From Mageeibacillus sp. UBA5442 (lineage in GTDB: Bacteria; Bacillota; Clostridia; Saccharofermentanales; DTU023): a stretch of 28,236 nt of DNA. Of this stretch, positions 1 through 7,173 are shown one piece after another. How positions within the stretch are numbered: the first letter of the stretch is position 1; each line of letters opens with the position of its first letter. The notes under the pieces are model-generated. The model was not told the DNA's origin. It saw only the letters and a program-made list of their open reading frames with translations, and did no database searches. The DNA is taken from NCBI GenBank assembly GCA_002427475.1, contig DIRG01000088.1, positions 16,895 to 45,130 of the forward strand, in the 5' to 3' direction. The position numbers and the translations under genes were made by a program.

Positions 1-95
1 CAACCGACCCCCCTGCTCCTCCAGCTGATACAGGCGGTGACTCCGCAGGTGGTGGCGACGACGGCAGCGCAGGCGACGACGGTAGCGGCGAATAG
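1..95 (+). CDS. C-terminal end of an unidentified protein (partial)
   Basis: An open frame enters from the left edge and stops at TAG 93-95. Only about 30 residues are visible. They are a low-complexity tail rich in Pro, Gly, Asp and Ser, starting TDPPAPPADTGG. The last part is encoded by two tandem 18-base near-repeats (54-71 and 72-89), each giving GDDGS plus one or two small residues. Such tails occur at the C-terminus of Gram-positive penicillin-binding proteins and other surface proteins, but nothing here identifies the family. The frame is supported by composition and by the lack of a stop across the visible part. Confidence 0.5.
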   Translation, partial: TDPPAPPADTGGDSAGGGDDGSAGDDGSGE

Positions 96-156
96 CCTTA
101 TCCAATCATTTTCAAGATAATATTTTTTACAGCTAAGATTTAGAAAGGACGAATCT

Positions 157-1149
157 GTGGCCACAATTTCTGAACTAATAATATTAACAGTCGACGACCT
201 CGAAGATCAGTTGGGTAGCAGTAAATACCCCAAGTTCGTCCGCGAATCTGAGCAATTATTTTCTGATCAGGTAGATATTTTTGCCGAAAAAGTATTAGCT
301 GACAAGAATATCCGCGCAATCTTTGTCTCCGGACCAACTTCCTCCGGGAAAACCACTTCCTCCAGACTCTTGTCGCAGAAACTAATTCAAAACGGCAGGC
401 ACACTGTAGCGATTGAACTAGATGATTTCTACCGAGAGCAGGACCTGCGCTACGATGAAGAAGGTCGTCCTGATTACGAAAGTATCGATACGCTCGATCT
501 GGAATTGTTAGGCGAAACTCTCGAACGTCTCTTTCAGGTCGGCGAAGCTCCTATTCCGACATTTCACTTCGCAGCTAGACGCAGACAGTATGAGGAACAC
601 AAGCGAATCAAGCTGAATCAAGGAGATGTGGTGATCATTGAAGGTCTGCACGGTCTCAGTGAAACGGTTACTTCGCATGTGCCGGAGGAGGCTCGCTTAA
701 GCTACTTCATTATGCCGCACGGACGCGTTTTATCAGACGCCAGAATGATTTCTAACAGCGATATTCGTCTCTTGCGTCGGATCAGCCGTGACGTTAATCA
801 ACGCGGTTCCTCTGCCATGGATACCATCGATTACTGGCCCATGGTCGAACGGGCTGAGAAAGACTTTATCCCCCGCTATTTGGCCGCTGCCGATTACTAC
901 ATCAATTCACTATTGCCCTACGAGTTTACCGTGATCGCCCCGTTAGCACGCCAGAAAATTAACGAATCACTGGAACGTTTCTTTGACGGCACCTTAGGCT
1001 CGTCATCATATACCAGAAGTACTGACGGGCACTCCAATCTGCGTGAGGCAGTCCAAGATGCGTCGCGCCTAGTCTGGATCTGCGAGCAGCTTCCTGCCGT
1101 GTCGCCATCAGTAGTGCCCCCGGGCTCGCTTTTGCAAGAATTTATCTAA
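157..1149 (+). CDS. Uridine kinase-family nucleoside kinase, no TGS domain
   Basis: A P-loop kinase of the uridine kinase/phosphoribulokinase family, which phosphorylates a nucleoside using a nucleoside triphosphate. The Walker A motif GPTSSGKTT is at residues 59-67, the substrate-side DDFY motif at 89-92, and VVIIEGLHGL near 155-164 fits Walker B. The C-terminal half keeps the family blocks SNSDIRLLRRISRD and INSLLPYEF, and the chain ends PPGSLLQEFI. Many Firmicutes homologues are about 550 residues and carry an N-terminal TGS/threonyl-tRNA-synthetase-like part. This one has 330 residues and only about 55 before the P-loop. The start is GTG at 157 behind AGAAAGGA (142-149). The substrate cannot be read from sequence; uridine is the family default. 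Confidence 0.8.
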   Translation: MATISELIILTVDDLEDQLGSSKYPKFVRESEQLFSDQVDIFAEKVLADKNIRAIFVSGPTSSGKTTSSRLLSQKLIQNGRHTVAIELDDFYREQDLRYDEEGRPDYESIDTLDLELLGETLERLFQVGEAPIPTFHFAARRRQYEEHKRIKLNQGDVVIIEGLHGLSETVTSHVPEEARLSYFIMPHGRVLSDARMISNSDIRLLRRISRDVNQRGSSAMDTIDYWPMVERAEKDFIPRYLAAADYYINSLLPYEFTVIAPLARQKINESLERFFDGTLGSSSYTRSTDGHSNLREAVQDASRLVWICEQLPAVSPSVVPPGSLLQEFI

Positions 1150-1351
1150 GCAAAATCTACAATTTTTCGTGACGCAAAATAGACAAGGCGCAGAGCGAAT
1201 TTTTGGGTATATTTTTGTCCGGAAATTTTGAAGGTAACTTTAGACACTAAATTGTGAAAAGTACGAATAAATTATTATCATGTATTGGAAAAAAGCGAAG
1301 TAATTTACTTAAAAGTAATCGCAGTTATTTCAAAAGTGAAGGAGAATCATT

Positions 1352-1669
1352 ATGACACTAACATTGACAAAATCTAATTTCAAAGAAACCGTTCTGGAAA
1401 ATGAGCAGCCTGTATTGGTTGATTTCTGGGCTAGCTGGTGTGGACCCTGTCGCATGGTGGGACCGATCGTAGAAGCCTTGGCTGAAGATTTCGAAGGACG
1501 TGCCGGAGTCGGCAAAGTCAACGTCGACGAGGAGCAAGATTTAGCACAGCAATACGGGATTATGAGTATCCCCACTCTAGTCATTTTTAAAAATGGCGCA
1601 GTGGTTGAGCGCGTAGTCGGAGCCCGTTCTCAAGGCGAACTGGCCGAGTTACTCGACAAACACATTTAA
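1352..1669 (+). CDS. trxA: Thioredoxin
   Basis: A small cytoplasmic dithiol-disulfide oxidoreductase that reduces target disulfides and is recycled by thioredoxin reductase. The active site WCGPC is at residues 29-33, preceded by VLVDFWAS. The cis-proline segment IMSIPTLVIFKNG follows near residues 70-82, with the typical ending VVGARSQGELAELL. The length of 105 residues is normal for the family. The ATG at 1352 follows AAGGAGAA with good spacing. The 200 bases upstream (1150-1351) are AT-rich and hold no clear terminator. A TTGTGA/TATTAT pair near 1252-1272 could be a promoter, but its 15-base spacing is short and I do not call it. No reductase gene is adjacent. Confidence 0.95.
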   Translation: MTLTLTKSNFKETVLENEQPVLVDFWASWCGPCRMVGPIVEALAEDFEGRAGVGKVNVDEEQDLAQQYGIMSIPTLVIFKNGAVVERVVGARSQGELAELLDKHI

Positions 1670-1733
1670 GCAAAACATAAGCAAATAACAATCGTATACA
1701 GCAGCATTTATTGAACATTTCGGAGGTGGGCAA

Positions 1734-3290
1734 ATGCAGGGCGCATATCGTTTAGTGACAAGAGCTGAACAGCAGTTGCTGGACAGAGCTTATTCAAAAG
1801 TGACAGGCCTTCCCTCAATTGTTTTGATGGAAAACGCAGGCAAGGCGGTAGCAGATGCTGTCCTTAGCGTTGAAACGGAAATGCAGGCTGCTGTATACGA
1901 TTGTTTAGTTTTTGCCGGAAAAGGTCAAAATGGCGGTGACGGCTATGTGGCCGCTCGCCATTTGTTGGCTGAAGGTCTGAAAGTCGCAGTTGTAGACAGT
2001 AGCTCCGGTGAAGCGCCTCAAGCTGATGCGGCAGTTAATGTAGCAGCTTGGACTGAACTGGGCGGAGAGACCATCAGAGACCTCACAACAGTCCCAACAG
2101 ATTCCGTTCCTGTGATTGTGGATGCCGTCTTCGGCAGCGGCTTTGAGGCTCAGAGAGAATTGGATTCTGAAGTAGTTCACGTTTTTGCCCTAATGGCAGA
2201 ACTACAGCAGGCCGGTTCCATTGTTGTCGCTTGTGATCTTCCTAGCGGCATGGTCGCTGATACCGGGCAAGTCATTTCCCTGACAATAGAAGCTGATCTG
2301 ACTGTCACTTTCGGACGGGTGAAGCTGGGTTTGATTACGCATCCCGGCTGTCTTTATTCGGGAGAAATCTGGCTGGAAAGCCTCGGCATGAACGACGATT
2401 TTGTTGATCTGCAGCTTAAGGGAGATCCTGCTTACATCTTGGATGCCGGACTCGCTTCTTCTTTGGATCTAGAACCGGCGGAAGATGCCCATAAGGGGGA
2501 CAACGGCAGAGCCCTCTTGATAGGAGGCTCGGAAAACATGCCCGGAGCTATGCTTTTATCTATCGAAGCCTGTGCCCGTTCAGGAGCAGGTTATACGATG
2601 GTGCGGGCACCTGAAGCCATTATCCCGCTGCTGGCCGAAGCCATTCCGTCCGCACTTTATTCGGCGGTACCTGAAGGGGAGTCGAGAAAACGCGACCTAC
2701 CGGGACCGATGGACGCAATCGCTATTGGTATGGGAGCAGGAGATGCCCAATGGATCCCCAAAGCTCTCAAGAGCTTGATACCTAATGAACAAAGACTTCT
2801 GATCGATGCCGACGGCCTCAATACTTTGGCGAAGATGTCAGATCTGGACGACTTGCTGCGCAGAAGACAGGAGAATGCTCTGGAGCCGATCGTGCTGACA
2901 CCGCACCCTGGAGAGTTCGAGCGTCTCGCTCCGGAGCTGAGTACAGTTCTACAAGAAGACCGAGTTAGTGCAGCCCGTAGCCTTGCTCGCAAGATGCCCG
3001 CTATCGTTGTTCTTAAGGGGACAGCTACAGTTGTGGCCTTCCCTGACGGCGCAGTCTTTATCAATGAATCAGGAAATGCAGGTATGGCCAAGGCCGGTTC
3101 CGGCGATGTCTTGAGCGGTATGATTGTCGGCAATATGGCTGTCCTCAGAGATAGCTATAAGGCAGTCTTGCTCTCAGTCTATCTACATGGTTTGGCTGCA
3201 GATATCGCCCTCGACGAGCGCGAGAATGCTCGCTCGCTCTTACCTGAAGACATTCTGGCGCACATATCAGTAGCCAGACACACTATTTAG
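1734..3290 (+). CDS. nnr: Bifunctional NAD(P)HX epimerase and ADP-dependent NAD(P)HX dehydratase
   Basis: Repairs hydrated NADH and NADPH. The N-terminal YjeF_N epimerase domain (about 1-215) interconverts the R and S hydrates. The C-terminal ribokinase-like domain (about 235-515) dehydrates the S form using ADP. The epimerase shows GKGQNGGDG at 62-70, then VDAVFGSGF and DLPSGM. The dehydratase shows HKGDNGRALLIGG, LTPHPGEF, VVLKGTATVV and the nucleotide-site motif AGSGDVLSG at 454-462. The 518-residue length matches fused YjeF-type proteins. The start ATG 1734 follows CGGAGGTGG. The gene lies 64 bases behind trxA with no terminator between, so co-transcription is possible. Confidence 0.93.
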   Translation: MQGAYRLVTRAEQQLLDRAYSKVTGLPSIVLMENAGKAVADAVLSVETEMQAAVYDCLVFAGKGQNGGDGYVAARHLLAEGLKVAVVDSSSGEAPQADAAVNVAAWTELGGETIRDLTTVPTDSVPVIVDAVFGSGFEAQRELDSEVVHVFALMAELQQAGSIVVACDLPSGMVADTGQVISLTIEADLTVTFGRVKLGLITHPGCLYSGEIWLESLGMNDDFVDLQLKGDPAYILDAGLASSLDLEPAEDAHKGDNGRALLIGGSENMPGAMLLSIEACARSGAGYTMVRAPEAIIPLLAEAIPSALYSAVPEGESRKRDLPGPMDAIAIGMGAGDAQWIPKALKSLIPNEQRLLIDADGLNTLAKMSDLDDLLRRRQENALEPIVLTPHPGEFERLAPELSTVLQEDRVSAARSLARKMPAIVVLKGTATVVAFPDGAVFINESGNAGMAKAGSGDVLSGMIVGNMAVLRDSYKAVLLSVYLHGLAADIALDERENARSLLPEDILAHISVARHTI

Positions 3291-3311
3291 TAGGCAACAC
3301 ACCGGCGCTGC

Positions 3312-3340
3312 TTGTTAGAAGCTATAGTCTGGTGTATAGT
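3312..3340 (+). promoter_or_regulatory. Promoter of the FMN riboswitch-ribU unit
   Basis: TTGTTA (3312-3317) and TATAGT (3335-3340) are separated by 17 bases. Transcription would start near 3347, just before the riboswitch P1 stem. The box quality and the position fit a sigma-A type promoter. Confidence 0.6.
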
Positions 3341-3355
3341 AATTTTTGTAAATAT

Positions 3356-3482
3356 ATTTTTCCGGGGCAGGGTGAGAGTCCCTACCGGCGGTGATGCTCT
3401 TTACGAGAGATGAGCCCGCGACCTTCGTGGATGATGGGGTGTGAACCCCCAGCCGACCGTATAGTCGGGATGTGAGGAAATT
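3356..3482 (+). ncRNA. FMN riboswitch (RFN element)
   Basis: The conserved RFN blocks are present in order: GGGGCAGGGTGAGAGTCCC, then ACCGGCGGTGATG, GAGCCCGCGACC, a GGGGTGTGAACCCCC arm, GCCGACCG, and GTCGGGATGTGAGGAAA. The 5' TTTCC and 3' GGAAA can close stem P1. The element lies directly before a terminator hairpin and ribU. FMN binding should therefore favour termination and switch the importer off when riboflavin is ample, as is established for this RNA class. Confidence 0.96.
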
Positions 3483-3498
3483 TGCTTTTAGCAAGGAA

Positions 3499-3521
3499 GC
3501 CCCATTTTTGGGGCGTTTTTT
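3499..3521 (+). terminator. Intrinsic terminator acting as riboswitch expression platform
   Basis: The GCCCC/GGGGC stem (3499-3503 with 3510-3514) has a loop ATTTTT and is followed by G and a run of six T. It sits 17 bases after the riboswitch and 26 bases before the ribU start codon, as expected for transcription control by FMN. Confidence 0.88.
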
Positions 3522-3546
3522 ATGCCTCAAGAAGAGAGGTAGTAAA

Positions 3547-4215
3547 ATGCAAAATTTAAGTAATGAGAAAGTAGCACTGGCGGAGAACGCTGCAGGTAAA
3601 AGGGAACTTGCGCGAAAGAAACACTCCGCTTCACACAGACGGATCGTATGGATCACAAAAATCGGCATACTGTCAGCAGTTGCCATTGTTCTGATGTATC
3701 TGGAATTTTCAGTTCCGATTTTCCCTGTATTTCTGAAGTTCGACTTTGGCGATATTCCGGCTTTATTGGGCGCATTTTCAATGGGACCCTTGGCCGGTAT
3801 TCTGATTCAATTAATCAAAAACATTGCGCACCTTCCGGCAAGTCACACGATGATGGTCGGGGAGTTGGCCAATTTCCTGATGGGGAGCATCTTTGTCGCC
3901 ACCGCAGGCTTGATTTACAAATATAGGAAGACGCGTGCAGGGGCCATCATTTCATTAGTTGCCGCTACTATAGCGCTGACCATATCTGGAGCCCTCATCA
4001 ACTATTATTTTACGATCCCGTTCTATATCAGTGTGATGGGCTTCACTCAGGAAGGTTTAGTCGGCATGGCACGCGCCACCGGAAACACCTTCGTTACGGA
4101 TCTGCGCAGCTTGATCGTTTTTGCCTTTGTACCCTTTAACATCTTGAAGGGTGCCGCAGTGTCATTGGTTGTCGGCATTCTTTACAAGCGGCTCAGCCCG
4201 ATTCTGCATAAATAA
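3547..4215 (+). CDS. ribU: Riboflavin ECF transporter S component
   Basis: A membrane substrate-binding (S) component that captures riboflavin and works with a shared ECF energising module (EcfA, EcfA', EcfT), not encoded in this window. The 222-residue product has a polar N-terminal tail of about 30 residues and then five or six hydrophobic segments. The RibU signature is FDFGDIPALLGAFSMGPLAG followed by QLIKNI. I place the start at ATG 3547 behind AAGAGAGGTAG. The longer in-frame reading from 3472 would begin inside the riboswitch and run through the terminator, so it is not used. The FMN riboswitch upstream supports riboflavin as the substrate. Confidence 0.93.
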   Translation: MQNLSNEKVALAENAAGKRELARKKHSASHRRIVWITKIGILSAVAIVLMYLEFSVPIFPVFLKFDFGDIPALLGAFSMGPLAGILIQLIKNIAHLPASHTMMVGELANFLMGSIFVATAGLIYKYRKTRAGAIISLVAATIALTISGALINYYFTIPFYISVMGFTQEGLVGMARATGNTFVTDLRSLIVFAFVPFNILKGAAVSLVVGILYKRLSPILHK

Positions 4216-4238
4216 ACGCAGAGCAGTAAATAAAAGTT

Positions 4239-4300
4239 CAGTAATACTAGATCAGAGAATATATTGTCGCATGCGAAATGTTCTCTGATCTTTCTTACTG
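4239..4300 (+). terminator. Extended hairpin terminator after ribU
   Basis: AGATCAGAGAA (4249-4259) pairs perfectly with TTCTCTGATCT (4281-4291), and TTCTT follows. Outside it CAGTAA (4239-4244) also pairs with TTACTG (4295-4300), making a long interrupted stem. The hairpin ends the ribU unit and insulates it from the cdaA promoter, which starts only a few bases downstream. Confidence 0.75.
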
Positions 4301-4310
4301 CGGCCAGCTT

Positions 4311-4332
4311 TGCTATAATGATTAACATTATA
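4311..4332 (+). promoter_or_regulatory. cdaA promoter with palindrome over the -10 box
   Basis: An extended -10, TGC-TATAAT (TATAAT at 4314-4319), lacks a strong -35, which is common for extended -10 promoters. The -10 box forms the left arm of a perfect inverted repeat, TATAATG (4314-4320), ATTAA, CATTATA (4326-4332). The expected start site is in or near the right arm, so the repeat could be an operator. A closely similar arrangement is found at pruA. Confidence 0.6.
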
Positions 4333-4336
4333 TAAA

Positions 4337-4418
4337 AGGTGCTCGCCACCTGAATCTAATTAAACTTGGCGGGTGTCACAGCTCTTTAGGATGCGAGAGC
4401 ATTATTGAGCACAGGGGG
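4337..4418 (+). promoter_or_regulatory. Structured cdaA leader, possible RNA switch
   Basis: The short leader can fold as a three-way junction. GTGCTC (4339-4344) pairs with GAGCAC (4407-4412). Inside it, CGCCA (4344-4348) pairs with TGGCG (4367-4371), and GCTCT (4381-4385) pairs with AGAGC (4396-4400). An alternative hairpin, AGGTG (4337-4341) with CACCT (4347-4351), uses the same bases and excludes the first two stems. The ribosome site AGGGGG (4413-4418) directly abuts the closing stem. I do not recognise a known riboswitch class; the folding was done by eye. Confidence 0.4.
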
Positions 4419-4423
4419 ATTAA

Positions 4424-5779
4424 TTGCCGAGCTTTTTTTCCGGAATAGGTGATTTCTTTAGCGGTCTCTGGCAGAGCATAGCTGATGGTCTGCTCTTTCT
4501 TGGTGGGCCGCTCGATATGTTTATTTCGGCTGTTGATATTTTGATTACCAGCCTCGTTTTTTACTTTATCCTTAAATTATTTCGTGATTCCAGAGCCTGG
4601 CAACTTTTAAGGGGTATTCTTCTTATTATCGCCTTTGCGATCGTGACCAGCATTCTCGGACTGAACACTATCAGCTTTATTTTTAACAATACTATCTCTA
4701 TCTTGGCGATCGCCCTTTTGATTATCTTCCAGCCGGAGCTGCGTAAGACTTTAGAGAAGCTGGGGCGTAACCGCTTGGTCAAGGTTTTTTCGCCCAAGGA
4801 TAGAGAGAACGCGGTTGATACTGCTACGCGGCAAATGATTGAGTCCATCGTATCTGCCTGTGAGTCAATGAGCAAAACCAGAACCGGCGCCCTTATCATA
4901 ATCGAACGCACGACACGCATGGGCGAGCTACAAGCGCAAGAGAACGCAGTCAGGGTAGACTCTAACGTCTCTACTACTTTACTCAAGCAAATTTTTTATA
5001 CGGGATCGCCCTTGCACGACGGAGCCGTTTTGATTCGGGAAGGACGCATAGCAGCAGCTCGCATTCACGTTCCGTTGTCGGATGCCTACCATCTGCGCCA
5101 CGAATTTGGAACCAGACACCGTGCAGCTGTGGGAGCTAGTGAATTGGGGGATGCGATCGCTGTAGTGGTTTCTGAGGAAAGAGGCACCATTAGTCTGGCC
5201 GTTGACGGCCGCTTGTTCGAGCTGTCCAATGCGGATGCCCTACGTAGCCAACTGTATCGCCTGCTTCTGCCTGAAGGCAGCGGAGAGAAACGCAGTTTCA
5301 GAGAATGGCTCCATGATCTCTTTATCAAAGACAGTTCAGAAGAACAGAAAAGCCGTCCGCGCCGTAAGCTTTTCGGCCGCAGTGATTTGCCCAGACAACA
5401 GCGTTTTGGACTAGCAATATTTTCTTTTATCTTAGCTTTCTTCATCTGGCTCTATGTCCAGGTTACGATTGACCCGGTGACAAGCACTCAGTTCAGCGTC
5501 CCACTGACCTTCCATGGTGTCGAAACTGCCACAGAGCAAGGTTTCGGTATCCAAGGCTATCCGGTTAACGATATTCAACTTGTTTTACGAGGCCGTTCAG
5601 AGGTTTTGAATGATATTTCTGTTACGGATCTTACCGCTTATATAGACGTCAGCAATGTAAATCAGATAGGTGTGATAGAATTACCTGTCGAGATTGAAAC
5701 TGATACTCTGTTATATACGCAAACTGAAACCGTATTGCCCGGTTCAGTGCGCGTCAATGTATATGAGCTTCAACCCTAA
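4424..5779 (+). CDS. cdaA: Diadenylate cyclase CdaA fused to a YbbR (CdaR-type) domain
   Basis: Makes the second messenger c-di-AMP from two ATP. Three N-terminal membrane helices (about 32-103) precede a DAC domain (about 105-280) with the catalytic DGA at 199-201 and RHR at 231-233. CdaA normally ends there, near 270-280 residues. Here the chain continues through a basic linker, a fourth membrane helix (about 328-347) and a single YbbR domain (about 350-448) that would lie outside the membrane. YbbR domains make up CdaR, the usual separate regulator encoded next to cdaA, so this looks like a cyclase-regulator fusion. The start is TTG 4424 behind AGGGGG. GlmM follows 20 bases later, as in the classic cdaA-cdaR-glmM operon. 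No frame break is visible across the junction. Confidence 0.93.
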   Translation: MPSFFSGIGDFFSGLWQSIADGLLFLGGPLDMFISAVDILITSLVFYFILKLFRDSRAWQLLRGILLIIAFAIVTSILGLNTISFIFNNTISILAIALLIIFQPELRKTLEKLGRNRLVKVFSPKDRENAVDTATRQMIESIVSACESMSKTRTGALIIIERTTRMGELQAQENAVRVDSNVSTTLLKQIFYTGSPLHDGAVLIREGRIAAARIHVPLSDAYHLRHEFGTRHRAAVGASELGDAIAVVVSEERGTISLAVDGRLFELSNADALRSQLYRLLLPEGSGEKRSFREWLHDLFIKDSSEEQKSRPRRKLFGRSDLPRQQRFGLAIFSFILAFFIWLYVQVTIDPVTSTQFSVPLTFHGVETATEQGFGIQGYPVNDIQLVLRGRSEVLNDISVTDLTAYIDVSNVNQIGVIELPVEIETDTLLYTQTETVLPGSVRVNVYELQP

Positions 5780-5799
5780 AATACAATTAAGAGGAAATA

Positions 5800-7170
5800 A
5801 TGGCTAGATTATTTGGCACAGATGGTGTTCGTGGTGTTGCGAACAAAGACTTAACTCCGGATTTGGTTTTCAAATTGGGCTATGCAGCTGCCCATGTCCT
5901 TACGGACAGAAGTGCGGGCAGACCACGCGTAGTTGTTGGAGAGGATACCCGAGTATCCTGTGGCATGCTGGCTTCAGCTTTGGTTGCAGGACTTTGTTCT
6001 GCCGGAGCTGATGCGATAGAGTGTGGCGTCGTGCCTACTCCTGCCGTTGCCTGGCTAGTGCGACATTACGGCGCAGATGCCGGCGTCGTCATCTCTGCTT
6101 CTCATAACAGCTTTGAATTCAATGGTATTAAACTCTTCGGTGGCGACGGCTTCAAACTGGATGATGCGACGGAAGATCTCATAGAAAAATATGTAAAAAA
6201 ATATCGCGAAAAAGGCCATTCGCGCCCCTGTGGCGAAGAAGTCGGTCGCAAAATCGAGGCAACGGATGCCCTTGATTTTTATCGCGAACATCTGGAAGAG
6301 ATTTCCGGTCTGGATCTCAACGGCTTACGTGTGGGGCTGGATTGTGCTAATGGTGCCAGTTATGAAATTGCACCGCGCCTTTTCCGTGATTTGAATGCCG
6401 AAGTTCATGTAATCGGTGTGGAACCAGACGGCTACAATATCAATCGAGATTGCGGCTCGATGCACCTGGATAAACTGATTGAAATGGTCAAGGACAAGGA
6501 GCTGGATATTGGTTTCGCCTTTGACGGTGATGCGGATCGCGTTATGGCTGTCGATGCGCATGGGCATATTTGTGACGGCGACGTCATCATGGCCATCCTT
6601 GCTTTAGCTTTGAAAAAAGCCGGCAAGCTCAAGAAAAACACCGTCGTGGCCACAGTCATGAGTAATTTCGGTCTAGATCAGATGACCGAAGCTAGCGGCA
6701 TAGTGCTCGAGCGCACTCAAGTGGGAGACCGCTATGTCATGGAGCGAATGGTTGAGGGTGATTTCAACCTTGGCGGCGAGCAAAGCGGCCACATCATATT
6801 ATCGGATCACTCCAGTACCGGTGACGGCATCCTTTCAGCTTTGCAGCTACTCAAGGCTCTTCAGAAAAACGGACAAAAACTGGAAGAGGCCAGGCTGGCT
6901 GTGAAGATATGTCCTCAGGTTTTGAAAAACGCTACTGTAAGCAGCGAAGCAGCCAAGAAGAAAATCATGGCCCACAGCAAACTCAGCAAGAAAATTAAAG
7001 AAGTTGAAGATGCATTAGGAAAGGCAGGCCGCGTCCTAATCAGACCCTCCGGAACAGAGCCATTAGTTCGAGTCATGTTGGAAAGCGATGATATTGAAGA
7101 AATTAATCGCTACGCTGACGAGCTGCTTGCTCTGATCTATTCGCTGGATAAGGATAGCAAGGGGGACTGA
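5800..7170 (+). CDS. glmM: Phosphoglucosamine mutase
   Basis: Converts glucosamine-6-phosphate to glucosamine-1-phosphate on the route to UDP-GlcNAc and peptidoglycan. The phosphoserine loop ISASHN has its catalytic serine at 101. The metal loop DGDADR is at 242-247, the sugar-binding GEQSGH at 326-331, and the phosphate-binding RPSGTEP at 415-421. The 456-residue length is standard. ATG 5800 follows AGAGGAAA. In other Firmicutes GlmM binds and inhibits CdaA, so its place behind the cyclase fusion is functionally meaningful. The next gene's ribosome site lies within the last codons. Confidence 0.97.
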   Translation: MARLFGTDGVRGVANKDLTPDLVFKLGYAAAHVLTDRSAGRPRVVVGEDTRVSCGMLASALVAGLCSAGADAIECGVVPTPAVAWLVRHYGADAGVVISASHNSFEFNGIKLFGGDGFKLDDATEDLIEKYVKKYREKGHSRPCGEEVGRKIEATDALDFYREHLEEISGLDLNGLRVGLDCANGASYEIAPRLFRDLNAEVHVIGVEPDGYNINRDCGSMHLDKLIEMVKDKELDIGFAFDGDADRVMAVDAHGHICDGDVIMAILALALKKAGKLKKNTVVATVMSNFGLDQMTEASGIVLERTQVGDRYVMERMVEGDFNLGGEQSGHIILSDHSSTGDGILSALQLLKALQKNGQKLEEARLAVKICPQVLKNATVSSEAAKKKIMAHSKLSKKIKEVEDALGKAGRVLIRPSGTEPLVRVMLESDDIEEINRYADELLALIYSLDKDSKGD

Positions 7171-7173
7171 TCT

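Noticed and set aside
1230..1290. Promoter of trxA (TTGTGA with TATTAT)
   Set aside because: The spacing is only 15 bases and the -35 match is weak, so it is not listed as a feature.
2657..3133. Minus-strand open frame of 158 codons opposite the NAD(P)HX repair gene
   Set aside because: It lies wholly within a well-supported gene, has no family motifs, and its Ser/Arg/Ala composition is that of an antisense shadow.
3472..3546. In-frame 25-residue N-terminal extension of RibU starting at 3472
   Set aside because: It begins in the last bases of the FMN riboswitch and runs through the terminator hairpin. ATG 3547 has a proper ribosome site.
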